Shown here piece after piece: positions 48,182 to 57,200 of a stretch of DNA of 64,000 nucleotides; position 1 is the first letter of the stretch, and every line of letters begins with the position of its first letter. Under the pieces are notes generated by a model. The model was not told the DNA's origin. It did no database searches and saw nothing but the letters and a program-made list of their open reading frames with translations. The stretch is from CALBPI01 sp942491885 (lineage in GTDB: Bacteria > Pseudomonadota > Gammaproteobacteria > Steroidobacterales > Woeseiaceae). The DNA lies in assembly GCA_942491885.1 (NCBI GenBank), contig CALOCQ010000002.1, forward strand, positions 620,001 through 684,000, given 5' to 3'. Made by a program: the position numbers and the translations under genes.

Positions 48182-49978
48182 ATGAACTATCGGCTTTGGC
48201 CTGCACCCATGCTTCTGGGTCTGATCGCGGGCTGCCCGGCATTTGCAGACGAGGATGCCGGCGAGGTGCTCTCGCTCGACAAACTAACGGTAGTCACACC
48301 CACGCGCACTGAAACCTCCCTGCGCGACGCGCTTTCCGCGGTTAAGGTCATTACACGCGGTCAGATTGAGCGCAGTCAGGCACGCGACCTCGGCGACATC
48401 CTGCGCTTCGTCTCCGGCATCGATGTCGCGCGCACCGGTGGGCCTGGCCAGCAGACATCGGTATTCATTCGCGGCAGCGAAAGCAACCACACGCTAGTGC
48501 TGATCGACGGTGTGCGCATCAATCCGGCCACCATTGGTGTCGCCGCCATCCAGAACATTTCACCGTCGCTGATCGAGCGCATCGAAATAGTCACCGGTCC
48601 GCGCTCGTCACTGTATGGCAGCGACGCGATCGGCGGCGTGATCAACGTCATCACGCGCACCGCCAGCAATTCAATGTCAACGGACCTGACGCTGCGCGGC
48701 GGCGGCGATAATCAGCAGGAAATTGCTGCAAATACCGCCGGGCGCGACGGCGCGTTCAACTGGGGTGCAGGGGTAAACTGGCGTCGTAGCGGCGGCCTTC
48801 CGACGCGCGACTTCAGCACGATAGACCGCGGTTACGAAAACGTCTCGGCGTCGGTCAACCTTGGCGCAAACGTGGGCCGCGGCGATATCGATTTACGACA
48901 CTGGCAGGCCGAGGGGCTTACCGAATACGCGGATTTCTTCGGTGCACCGGTCGACCAGGACTACCGCAATAGTGCCACTGCGCTCACCTGGCGCCAGCCC
49001 GTTAACGATAACTGGCAATCAAGACTCTCGCTCAGCCGGATCAACGACGAAATTGACCAAAACCAGTCACCCGATTATCTGCGCACGCGGCGCACCAGCA
49101 TTGACTGGCAGAATACGATCAACGTCGGCGATCGCCAGACACTAGTAGCAGGCGTTGACCACTACACAGAAGATGCGCAATCGCTATCGTTTGGCACCGG
49201 TTTCGACGAACAGATCGAGGTCAGCGCTGGCTACCTGCAGCACCAGTTCAGCGGCGCACGCTTTGACGCTTTGCTGGCAATGCGCCTCACAGATCATGAT
49301 GCGTTCGGTACTGAATTCACGTGGAATGCCGAAGTCGGCGTCCCGCTCAACGACGACTGGGTCGTGCAGTTTAATGCCGGTCGTGCGTTCCGCGCGCCCG
49401 ATGCCAGTGATCGCTTTGGCTTCGGCGGTAACCCGACGCTGGAACCGGAATCATCACAACAGTATCAGGCCCGCGTGATCTATCGGCCAGTCGGAGGGTG
49501 GCAGTTTGCATTGGAGTTTTTCGACAACGACATCACCAATCTGATTGATTTCGATTTCACTGACTTTACGCTGCAAAACATCAGTGCAGCGAATATTCGT
49601 GGCACCGAACTGAGCGGCCAGTGGGCGAGCACCGAGTGGCAACTGGACGTCGCGCTGCTCGCGCAATCGGCCGAGAATGCCGACGACGGCAGCCGGCTTC
49701 TGCGTCGCGCGCAACGCAGCGCCACCGTGACCGCGGCGCGACTGATCGGCGAACACTCGGTGAGCCTGTCCGTGCGCGCCGACGGGGCACGCGACGATTT
49801 TGGCGGCATCCGACTGCCGGGCTATGTATTGGCGTCGATCGGCGTTCAGTATCAGGTGACACCGCGTTGGCAAATGTCCGCACTGGTCGACAATTTACTC
49901 GACACGGACTATCAGACGGCGGCCTCTTTCAACACACAGGATCGGGCAACGACGGTGCAGCTCCGCTACACCTGGTAA
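48182..49978 (+). CDS. btuB: TonB-dependent vitamin B12 receptor BtuB
   Basis: A 598-aa outer-membrane receptor: signal peptide 1-20, a TonB-box-like LTVVTPTRTE segment near 38, the plug domain (ALSAVKVITRGQIERSQ, GPRSSLYGSDAIGGVINVIT near 141-160) and a 22-strand barrel ending in an aromatic residue (Trp598). It imports cobalamins using TonB energy. AAGGGG precedes the ATG. The cobalamin riboswitch upstream makes the substrate assignment strong. Confidence 0.96.
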   Translation: MNYRLWPAPMLLGLIAGCPAFADEDAGEVLSLDKLTVVTPTRTETSLRDALSAVKVITRGQIERSQARDLGDILRFVSGIDVARTGGPGQQTSVFIRGSESNHTLVLIDGVRINPATIGVAAIQNISPSLIERIEIVTGPRSSLYGSDAIGGVINVITRTASNSMSTDLTLRGGGDNQQEIAANTAGRDGAFNWGAGVNWRRSGGLPTRDFSTIDRGYENVSASVNLGANVGRGDIDLRHWQAEGLTEYADFFGAPVDQDYRNSATALTWRQPVNDNWQSRLSLSRINDEIDQNQSPDYLRTRRTSIDWQNTINVGDRQTLVAGVDHYTEDAQSLSFGTGFDEQIEVSAGYLQHQFSGARFDALLAMRLTDHDAFGTEFTWNAEVGVPLNDDWVVQFNAGRAFRAPDASDRFGFGGNPTLEPESSQQYQARVIYRPVGGWQFALEFFDNDITNLIDFDFTDFTLQNISAANIRGTELSGQWASTEWQLDVALLAQSAENADDGSRLLRRAQRSATVTAARLIGEHSVSLSVRADGARDDFGGIRLPGYVLASIGVQYQVTPRWQMSALVDNLLDTDYQTAASFNTQDRATTVQLRYTW

Positions 49979-49996
49979 TTAGACGGAGTAATCAAG

Positions 49997-50569
49997 ATGG
50001 GTAACAGGCTTAGCAAAATCTACACGTGCACCGGCGACGAGGGCGAAACGGGCCTCGGCGACGGCACACGCGTACCCAAAGACGCTCACCGCGTTGAGGC
50101 CTACGGCACGGTCGACGAGCTCAATAGCGCCATTGGTATCGTGCTCGCGAAGAGAATTGACAACGAAGGGATAAAACGCTGCCTTACCGATATTCAGCAC
50201 GACCTGTTCGATCTCGGCGGCGAGTTGTGCATACCCGGTTTTACTGCGATCGACGAACACTACGTTACGCGGCTGGAAAATGAACTGGACGCGCTGAACT
50301 CAAGCCTGCCGCCGCTGAAAGAATTCATCCTGCCGGGCGGCAACCACGCGGCGGCCGCCTGCCATCTCGCGCGCACAATCTGTCGTCGCGCCGAGCGGCG
50401 CGTACATACTCTGGGGACCGAAGAAACGATCAATCCCGAAGGGCTGCGTTATTTGAACCGGCTGTCGGACCTGCTGTTTGTCATCGCACGCGTGCTGGCG
50501 CGAACGAGTGGCGGCAAAGAGGTTCTGTGGCAAAAGGGCCGTGCACGCGGTAAACCCGACAGCCCCTAG
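49997..50569 (+). CDS. ATP:cob(I)alamin adenosyltransferase, PduO type
   Basis: A 190-aa enzyme that converts cob(I)alamin to adenosylcobalamin. The N-terminal IYTCTGDEGETGLGDGTRV block, HRVEAYGTVDELNS, and the late HLARTICRRAERR motif are diagnostic for PduO-type transferases. It follows btuB by 18 bases with an ACGGAG ribosome site and is presumably under the same riboswitch. It converges on btuF, and the stop codons overlap in CTAG. Confidence 0.95.
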   Translation: MGNRLSKIYTCTGDEGETGLGDGTRVPKDAHRVEAYGTVDELNSAIGIVLAKRIDNEGIKRCLTDIQHDLFDLGGELCIPGFTAIDEHYVTRLENELDALNSSLPPLKEFILPGGNHAAAACHLARTICRRAERRVHTLGTEETINPEGLRYLNRLSDLLFVIARVLARTSGGKEVLWQKGRARGKPDSP

Positions 50570-51420
50570 GGACGCTGTGCCGCACGAGCTTCCGCAAGCG
50601 CAGCGCAAATAGCGCGACCGCCCTCGGCAAGCCGGCGTGACGGGCGCGCTACCAGATCGGCCGGAACACCGAGGTGACCCTTCGCCCGGTTGACTGTCAT
50701 GTCAGGCCAACGCGCCCAGATGCCAGGTGACGCGGCAACACCGGATTCCAGCGCACGCAGGATGACATCGGGGTCAGCCTGAACGACCGACTCGACGGTG
50801 ATCGCGGGTGCGAGCTCCGGCAAGTCAGCGAAAACGTTGACGCCCCCGCAACGCGTGATCAGGTCGCTGATGAAGTGGCGGCCGTTGACGGTGTAGAGCG
50901 GTCGCTCGCCAATCTGGTAGAACACGCGCAACCGCTCACCACTAAACCCCAGCGCCTCGATGTCTGCATCGAAGTTTGCCGCCGCCTGCGCCGCTATGTC
51001 CTGCGTGCCCAGTAAAGCGCCTATGCGACGCAAGGCTGCGGATATATCGCGGAGGCTGCGCGTCTCAATAACGACGGCCGGCAATCCGAGCCGGGTCGTT
51101 AACTCTTTTGCCGCCTGCTGGCCGCCGCCACCCCAGATCAGCACCAGCGTCGGTCTGACCGCGAGCAACGCCTCCGCGTCGACACGGAATCCATCGCCAA
51201 CCACAGGTAGCGCACTAATCGATGCCGGAAAGTCCGTGTAGGCGCTGATACCCACCAGCATCGACTCGCCACCCGCGCTAACGACAAGCTCCGCCAGATG
51301 CGGCGCCAGGGTAACAATGCGCATATCGACGGCACGCGGTGGTGCCTCGCTCGAGGGATCGGAGCAGCCGGCCAACAGAAAACAAGCCGCCGCGGCGGCC
51401 ACTTGCAGCGCGTGGCGCAT
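50566..51420 (-). CDS. btuF: Cobalamin-binding periplasmic protein BtuF-like
   Basis: A 284-aa binding lipoprotein (hydrophobic 5-17, lipobox LAGC, Cys19) with the two-lobed helical-backbone fold. The N-lobe has RIVTLAPHLAELVVSAGG and the middle LVLIWGGGG near 95. Aromatic and acidic residues of the cobalamin site are plausible. It supplies the BtuC-like permease and BtuD-like ATPase found elsewhere in the window. Its ATG follows the ampE stop with no gap, so it is cotranscribed with ampDE and not under the riboswitch. Confidence 0.88.
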   Translation of the reverse strand: MRHALQVAAAAACFLLAGCSDPSSEAPPRAVDMRIVTLAPHLAELVVSAGGESMLVGISAYTDFPASISALPVVGDGFRVDAEALLAVRPTLVLIWGGGGQQAAKELTTRLGLPAVVIETRSLRDISAALRRIGALLGTQDIAAQAAANFDADIEALGFSGERLRVFYQIGERPLYTVNGRHFISDLITRCGGVNVFADLPELAPAITVESVVQADPDVILRALESGVAASPGIWARWPDMTVNRAKGHLGVPADLVARPSRRLAEGGRAICAALAEARAAQRP

Positions 51421-52329
51421 CTAGACGGCAACACCCACCAGCGTCAGCACCGCAACGCCAACCAACCAGAACCATAGTGTTCGAAGCGCCAGGTTTTTGG
51501 CCGCGCGTGCCGCGCGAATAAACCATGCGGTGTCCGACTCGTCCGGCTCGCGCTGTAATGCAAGCGCGGCAACCCCTACGCGGCTCAATAGCTGCGCGTT
51601 TGTCGCCGCGATACTCGGCATCACGGTATTGCCGGCATCGCGCCATGCGGCACGGCCGGCATCATAGCTCCCCGCCAGAACATAGCCGAACGCAGTAAGG
51701 CGCGCAGGCAGCCAGGCGAGTACCGCGTGCACATCGTCTGCACGACGTTCGCAGTCCGGCGCAATCGGCGTTTCGGAATCAGCGCGGTGCGCCTGAAATA
51801 GCGCCCTGCGGCGCGCGAGATCGGCGACGCGAAACAGCCAGGCGCCGATCGGGCCTAGCAATACGAACCAGAAAATGACAGCAAAGATCCGGTTGTTGCC
51901 CTGAACAAAAACCGCGCCCGGTACTTCGGCACGGCTGTCGGGCGCGTCGCTAAAGCTTCGTTCCAGCAGCGCATGCGCATAAGCACGCTCCGCCTCGTCA
52001 TCACCCTCAGCCAACGCGCGACACCAGCGGTCGACCTCTTCGCCGATATCCTGCGGCCCGAGACACAGGAACAGCACCATTACGCTCAACACCAGGTAGG
52101 GCAAACCGAACAGCGCACCGGCCAGAGCGTATCTGGCAGCTACGACCGGCAACACCGCAGCCGCCAGCACAATAAGCACCCACAGATACGGAGACACCCG
52201 CGACCACTGCTGGCTGCGCTTTAACCCGAAATCGAACAGCGGATCCAGCCAACGCAAATCGCGCCAATGAAACAACTGGGTAGCCAGGCGCTCCAGCAGC
52301 ATTGCAACGAATAAGGCAATTATTGTCAT
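51421..52329 (-). CDS. ampE: AmpE family membrane protein
   Basis: A 302-aa inner-membrane protein with about four helices, an N-terminal LLERLATQLFHWRDLRWL motif and a central cytoplasmic region. AmpE is a regulatory modulator encoded next to ampD and linked to beta-lactamase signalling; its mechanism is not settled. Short distance to ampD (12 bases) and immediate contact with btuF define an operon. Confidence 0.92.
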   Translation of the reverse strand: MTIIALFVAMLLERLATQLFHWRDLRWLDPLFDFGLKRSQQWSRVSPYLWVLIVLAAAVLPVVAARYALAGALFGLPYLVLSVMVLFLCLGPQDIGEEVDRWCRALAEGDDEAERAYAHALLERSFSDAPDSRAEVPGAVFVQGNNRIFAVIFWFVLLGPIGAWLFRVADLARRRALFQAHRADSETPIAPDCERRADDVHAVLAWLPARLTAFGYVLAGSYDAGRAAWRDAGNTVMPSIAATNAQLLSRVGVAALALQREPDESDTAWFIRAARAAKNLALRTLWFWLVGVAVLTLVGVAV

Positions 52330-52341
52330 TCAGCATGATCC

Positions 52342-52944
52342 CTATACAGTGATGCCAGTGTATTGGCTTGCGCCTAGCAGTGCATTAAGTTCGCGCCAAT
52401 CGAAATTGGGGCCGGGGTCCGTCTTGCGCCCGGGGGCGATGTCGCTATGCCCCACAACGGGCGCGCCGCGCAGCGTCGGATAGGCCGCCCTCAGCGCCTC
52501 GATCAATGCCGCCAACGCACCGTATTGCGCCGACTCGAAGCTATGCTCATCGGTCCCTTCGAGCTCAATGCCAACGGAAAAATCATTACAGTTCTCGCGG
52601 CCCCGGTGTTGCGATTGACCGGCATGCCATGCACGCCGATGGAATGGGACGAATTGGGTAAGCGATCCGTCACGCGCGATCAGCGCGTGCGCCGACACGC
52701 GCAAATGCGCAATCGATTCGAAATAGGGATCCGCCGACACATCCAGCGCATTACAAAAGAACGATTCGATAAAGCCGCCGCCAAACCTTGCCGGCGGTAA
52801 AGAGATCGCGTGGATAACAATGAGCTCGGCAACGCTGCCGATCGGGCGCTCATCCTGATTGGGTGACGGACAGTGGCGGCCGGGTGCGACCAGACCACTG
52901 GCCGGGTCGATACTGTAAGGCGTCGATTGCGTGTGACGTTTCAT
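52342..52944 (-). CDS. ampD: 1,6-anhydro-N-acetylmuramyl-L-alanine amidase AmpD
   Basis: A 200-aa cytoplasmic zinc amidase (amidase_2 fold) that removes the peptide from anhydro-MurNAc, feeding AnmK. The zinc ligands fall in VIHAISLP (His), RAWHAGQS and GHSDIAPGRKTDPG. The ATG at 52944 is preferred. The frame reaches a TTG at 52980 that would add 12 residues without family support. It is divergent from rsmE. Confidence 0.94.
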   Translation of the reverse strand: MKRHTQSTPYSIDPASGLVAPGRHCPSPNQDERPIGSVAELIVIHAISLPPARFGGGFIESFFCNALDVSADPYFESIAHLRVSAHALIARDGSLTQFVPFHRRAWHAGQSQHRGRENCNDFSVGIELEGTDEHSFESAQYGALAALIEALRAAYPTLRGAPVVGHSDIAPGRKTDPGPNFDWRELNALLGASQYTGITV

Positions 52945-52993
52945 GCACTTATGGTGTTGACTGGCACCCTCGCCTGTCAACCGGCATGCATCA

Positions 52994-53746
52994 ATGAGTC
53001 ACAAGAGACTGTTCGTCGATGAACCGCTGCATGCGGGTCACACCCTGCAATTGGGCGCCGACATTGCTCATTATCTTGGCCGTGTATTGCGCGCACGACC
53101 CGCGGACGAGGTATTGCTGTTCAACGGTGACGGGCGCCAATGGCATGCCGGCATCCGGCAGCTTGAGCGCCGGTCAGTCACGCTCGAGGTCGGCAGCGAG
53201 GCGGCGGCAACACCGGAATCACCGTTGCACATCACGCTGTGGCAGGCCTTGTCGCGAAACGAAAAGATGGATCTGGTGATCCAGAAAGCCGTCGAACTCG
53301 GCGTCGCTGCGATCCGCCCGGTCATCGTCGAGCGCAGCGTCATGCAACTCGACACACGGCGTGCCACCCGCCGTCAGGAACACTGGCGCAGCGTGGCGAT
53401 CAATGCGGCGCAGCAATGCGGACGCTGCGTCATACCATCGGTTCACGTACCGCTTGACCTGGCCGCCGCACTGCAAACCTACGATCAATCCGGCAGCGCG
53501 CTGCTGGCAGCACCTGATGCCAGCAGCACACTGTCTGAATGCCTGAAGAAAAATCCCGGTGCACAGCCCGCGTTGCACTTGCTGATCGGGCCCGAGGGCG
53601 GTTTTACGCCCGATGAGTCAGCACTCGCTGTGCAGCAAGGCTTTAGCGCCTTCCGCGCCGGCCCGCGTGTATTGCGCACTGAAACTGCCGCAATCGCATT
53701 GCTGGCAATCGCACAATATGTGTGGGGGGATGTTGGCGGCGATTGA
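52994..53746 (+). CDS. rsmE: 16S rRNA m3U1498 methyltransferase RsmE
   Basis: A 250-aa SPOUT methyltransferase that methylates U1498 of 16S rRNA. An N-terminal PUA-like domain (HYLGRVLRARPADEVLLF) precedes the knotted domain with LIGPEGGFTPDE and RVLRTETAAIALLAI, the SAM-binding trefoil knot. Length is normal. It converges on the chemotaxis cluster with 5 bases between stops. Confidence 0.95.
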   Translation: MSHKRLFVDEPLHAGHTLQLGADIAHYLGRVLRARPADEVLLFNGDGRQWHAGIRQLERRSVTLEVGSEAAATPESPLHITLWQALSRNEKMDLVIQKAVELGVAAIRPVIVERSVMQLDTRRATRRQEHWRSVAINAAQQCGRCVIPSVHVPLDLAAALQTYDQSGSALLAAPDASSTLSECLKKNPGAQPALHLLIGPEGGFTPDESALAVQQGFSAFRAGPRVLRTETAAIALLAIAQYVWGDVGGD

Positions 53747-53751
53747 GCCGC

Positions 53752-54222
53752 TCAGGCGCCTTGCTGCATGTCTACCAGGCGTTGTTCGATCACTTCGAGA
53801 TCGGGCACTAACGGGTACTCGTTGATCATGCGCACCCGCGTCACGACCGGCGAGTCCTCGTCAAAACTGACCGTGCCGTCGACCTTTAGTACGTCGCGGT
53901 TGACGCGCACAAGCTGCGGAAAGCCTTGCGTCAGGATGCCGTAATAGCCACCTTTCAACTCCTGATGCGCCGCATGGAACACCACGACGCGCGTGCGTGC
54001 CGTCGTTTCCGGCATCGAGCGTCCGAGCATCGCCTCGAAAGACAACGCCGGCAGACTGCGGCCATTCCAGTCGAGTGTGCCAACCAGCCACTCGGGCGCG
54101 CCGGGCACATGCTCGGGTCGTGATAAGCGTACGACCTCGGCGACGCATGCCCGCGGCACGATAAGACGATCTTCGGTCAATGGCACCAACAGGCTGTAGA
54201 GTTCTTCGGCTGCTGCACTCAT
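53752..54222 (-). CDS. chpC: CheW-like coupling protein (ChpC position)
   Basis: A 156-aa CheW-domain protein. LYSLLVPLTEDRLIVPRACVAEV and APEWLVGTLDWNGRSLP are characteristic. It follows chpA by 4 bases, in the place of chpC in the Pseudomonas pilus chemosensory cluster, and would provide a second coupling protein beside PilI. The symbol is by position. Confidence 0.85.
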   Translation of the reverse strand: MSAAAEELYSLLVPLTEDRLIVPRACVAEVVRLSRPEHVPGAPEWLVGTLDWNGRSLPALSFEAMLGRSMPETTARTRVVVFHAAHQELKGGYYGILTQGFPQLVRVNRDVLKVDGTVSFDEDSPVVTRVRMINEYPLVPDLEVIEQRLVDMQQGA

Positions 54223-54226
54223 CGTT

Positions 54227-57200
54227 TCATCGTCCCGTCTGCGAGCTATCTTTGCCGCTGTCTTCCAACTGATTGGAGATCGCCTGCATCAGCTGGTGAT
54301 CCTGGTAGGGCTTACCCAAATAGTCGTTCACGCCGATTTCGATCGCGCGTGCTTTGTGTTTCTCACCACTGCGCGAGGTAATCATGATGATCGGGATCGC
54401 AGCGAATCGTTTGTCGTTGCGCACATGACTGGCGAACTCAAAACCGTCCATCCGCGGCATTTCGATATCCAGCAGAATGACATCCGGCGTCTGCTCCTGA
54501 ATGACACTGACCGCGTCCAGGCCATCTTTCGCCGTCATTACCCGGTAGCCGTTGCGTAACAGGAACCTTTCGGTAACGCGGCGCACCGTGATCGAATCAT
54601 CGACGACCAGTACCAGCGGTTCGCGCGGTGCATCGTCGATCGTTTCGCGCAATGAGACGATCGGCTGTTGCATGCGCACGAGCGACGGCATATCCAGAAT
54701 CAATACGACACGACCGTCGCCGAGAATCGTTGCACCGGATACACCGGTAATACCGGCGATCTGCGGTCCCACTGACTTCACAACAATCTCACGACTGGCC
54801 AGCATCTCGTCGACCAGCAACGCCGTGGAATGACTGCCCGCGCGCACAAGAATGATCGATACGGCAGCATGATCGTCTTCCGCCATGTGCCCGCCACTAC
54901 CACCGACCAGAGGGCCGAGTTGGCGCAGTCGGTAGCTGTGCTCGCCGTAGTCGAATATAGACTCAGGCTCGCCCAGCAGACGCTCGACTTCCTTGCGCGG
55001 CAGGCGCGTCACACCCTCGACCGTAGGCAAGGGCAGAGCGAACACTTCATCGCCGGTGCGCACGACCAACGCTTGCGTGATCGCCAGCGTGAACGGCAGG
55101 CGAATCGTAAAGTTAGTGCCCTGGCCGGGCATTGAGCTAATGTGCAACGAGCCACCGAGACGTTTCACTTCGTTGGCGACAACGTCCATACCAACACCGC
55201 GACCCGCCGCCTGCGTAAGCTGCTCCGCGGTACTGAACCCGGGCTCGAGAATAAGCTCGAGTACGGCCTCATCTGTGGCGTTTGCATTTGTTTCGATCAA
55301 ACCGCGTTCGATGCCTTTACGCCGGATGGCATTGGCATCCAGACCCGCACCGTCGTCCGCAACATCGATGACCATTTCAGCGCCTTCGCGATGCAGGCGA
55401 ATAGTTATCTGGCCCGTCGGCGGCTTACCCGCCCCCTGACGTACCGTTGGCGCCTCGATACCGTGCACGACCGCGTTGCGCATCATGTGCTCCAGCGGCG
55501 GCAGCATCTTGTCGAGCACCTGGCGATCAAGCTCACCGGATGCGCCTTCGACCGCCAGCTCGGCCTGCTTGCCGGTTTCGGCAGCCGCCTGGCGAACCAG
55601 ACGCGCCAGTCGCGCAACATGGCGCTCGAACGGCACCATACGTGTGCGCATCAGGCCGCTTTGTAACTCCGCGGTCACCCGCGACTGCTGCGTGAGCAGT
55701 GTGTCTGCCTCACCGGTAACGGTCTGCAACAGACCTTTCAGGCTGTCGACATCGTTCGACGTCTCGGCAAGCGCCCGCGATAATTGCTGAATCGTCGAGT
55801 AGCGATCTAGTTCCAGCGGATCAAAGTCGGCACGTGTGCGGTCGTCTTCGTGGCGCGTGAGGATCTGCGCCTCGGTTTCGATATCCATCTGGCGCAGCTG
55901 ATCGCGCAGTCGTGTGACCGTCTGGTCAAGTTCAGCCAAATGGAATTCTATCGACGTTATCTGCTGTGCAAGACGACCATGATAGATGCTGATTTCGCCG
56001 GCCGCATTGAGCATCTCCTCCAGCAAGCGGGAATCAACCCGGGCAAACTCTTTCTTCTCGCGGCTGCTCTCCCGCGTCGGCAGGCTGCGACCCGGCATTG
56101 GCACAACGGTGGCATCCGTGTCGGTCGCGCTATCGACAGCCTCGGCAAGCGCGTTGTCATCAGCTGGCGCGGCATAATCAACGTCACCGAAGACTTCGGT
56201 TTCCCGCTGCGATTCATCGTCGCTGATGAGCGCGGAAATTTCGGTGTCCTCGTCGGACGCGATCTCTTCAGATGCGCCTTCGCCTGACGTATCCGACCCG
56301 GAGAAACTGGCAGCCGCATCATCAATAAGCGCCTCGAGAATCATCGAACGCTCGATCAGGCTGTCACCACCATCCTGCCCGTCGAATACCGGTTCGTCTT
56401 CAGCAATATCATCGGCATGCGGCGTCTCTTCGGCTTGTTCAGCCTGATCCGATACGTAGCTATCGCTATCCGAAATCGCCAGAGTCTTGTCGAAATCGAC
56501 ATCGTCGTCTGCCTGCTCCGAGCTCCGGTCGTCGGCAACGATAGTTTCCTCACCATCGAGGAATTCCTCCTCATCCTCAACCACCCAGCTGTCATCAATT
56601 GCGTTCTGCTCAGCCCAATCGCTGCCTGAGATATCCACAGGTTCTGCCGCGTGGGTCGTATCGGCAGGCTCCGAGGCCTGCGTGAACTCGGTGACCTCCG
56701 ATACTTGCGTCGTATCGGCAGGTTGGTCGGCGCCATCGTCTGCCGCCGTCTGGCTGGCAAAAATATCTTCAAGGTCGATCAGGTCTGCCTGAGTCTCATT
56801 GCCGGCAATCGTATCGATCGCGAGCACTTCCTCATCAACAACCGATTCCGGTATTTCCACCATCTCTTCGTTGCTGAACCCACGCGCGGCTGGCGTTGGC
56901 TTGTCGTCCGGCTGGTTTGCAACAGAGTCGAGCGCCTCGACGAATGATCCGTCACCGAGTGACGCCAGACGCACCGTACCTTCGAGTGCCGCCATCTGGC
57001 CGGGCTGGCGACCGTCGACGACCGCGTCGCGCATCTGGTGCAGCGTATCGAAACTCTGACGCAGCAGCTGGTCGATCGTCGTGTCGGCGCTGACACGATC
57101 ATCGTCGAGCGCGATCAGCAGCGTCTCGAGTTCGTGACTCAGATTACCGAATGCGCTGATCCCGGCCATATTGGCGCCGCCTTTCAGCGTGTGCAGCAAA

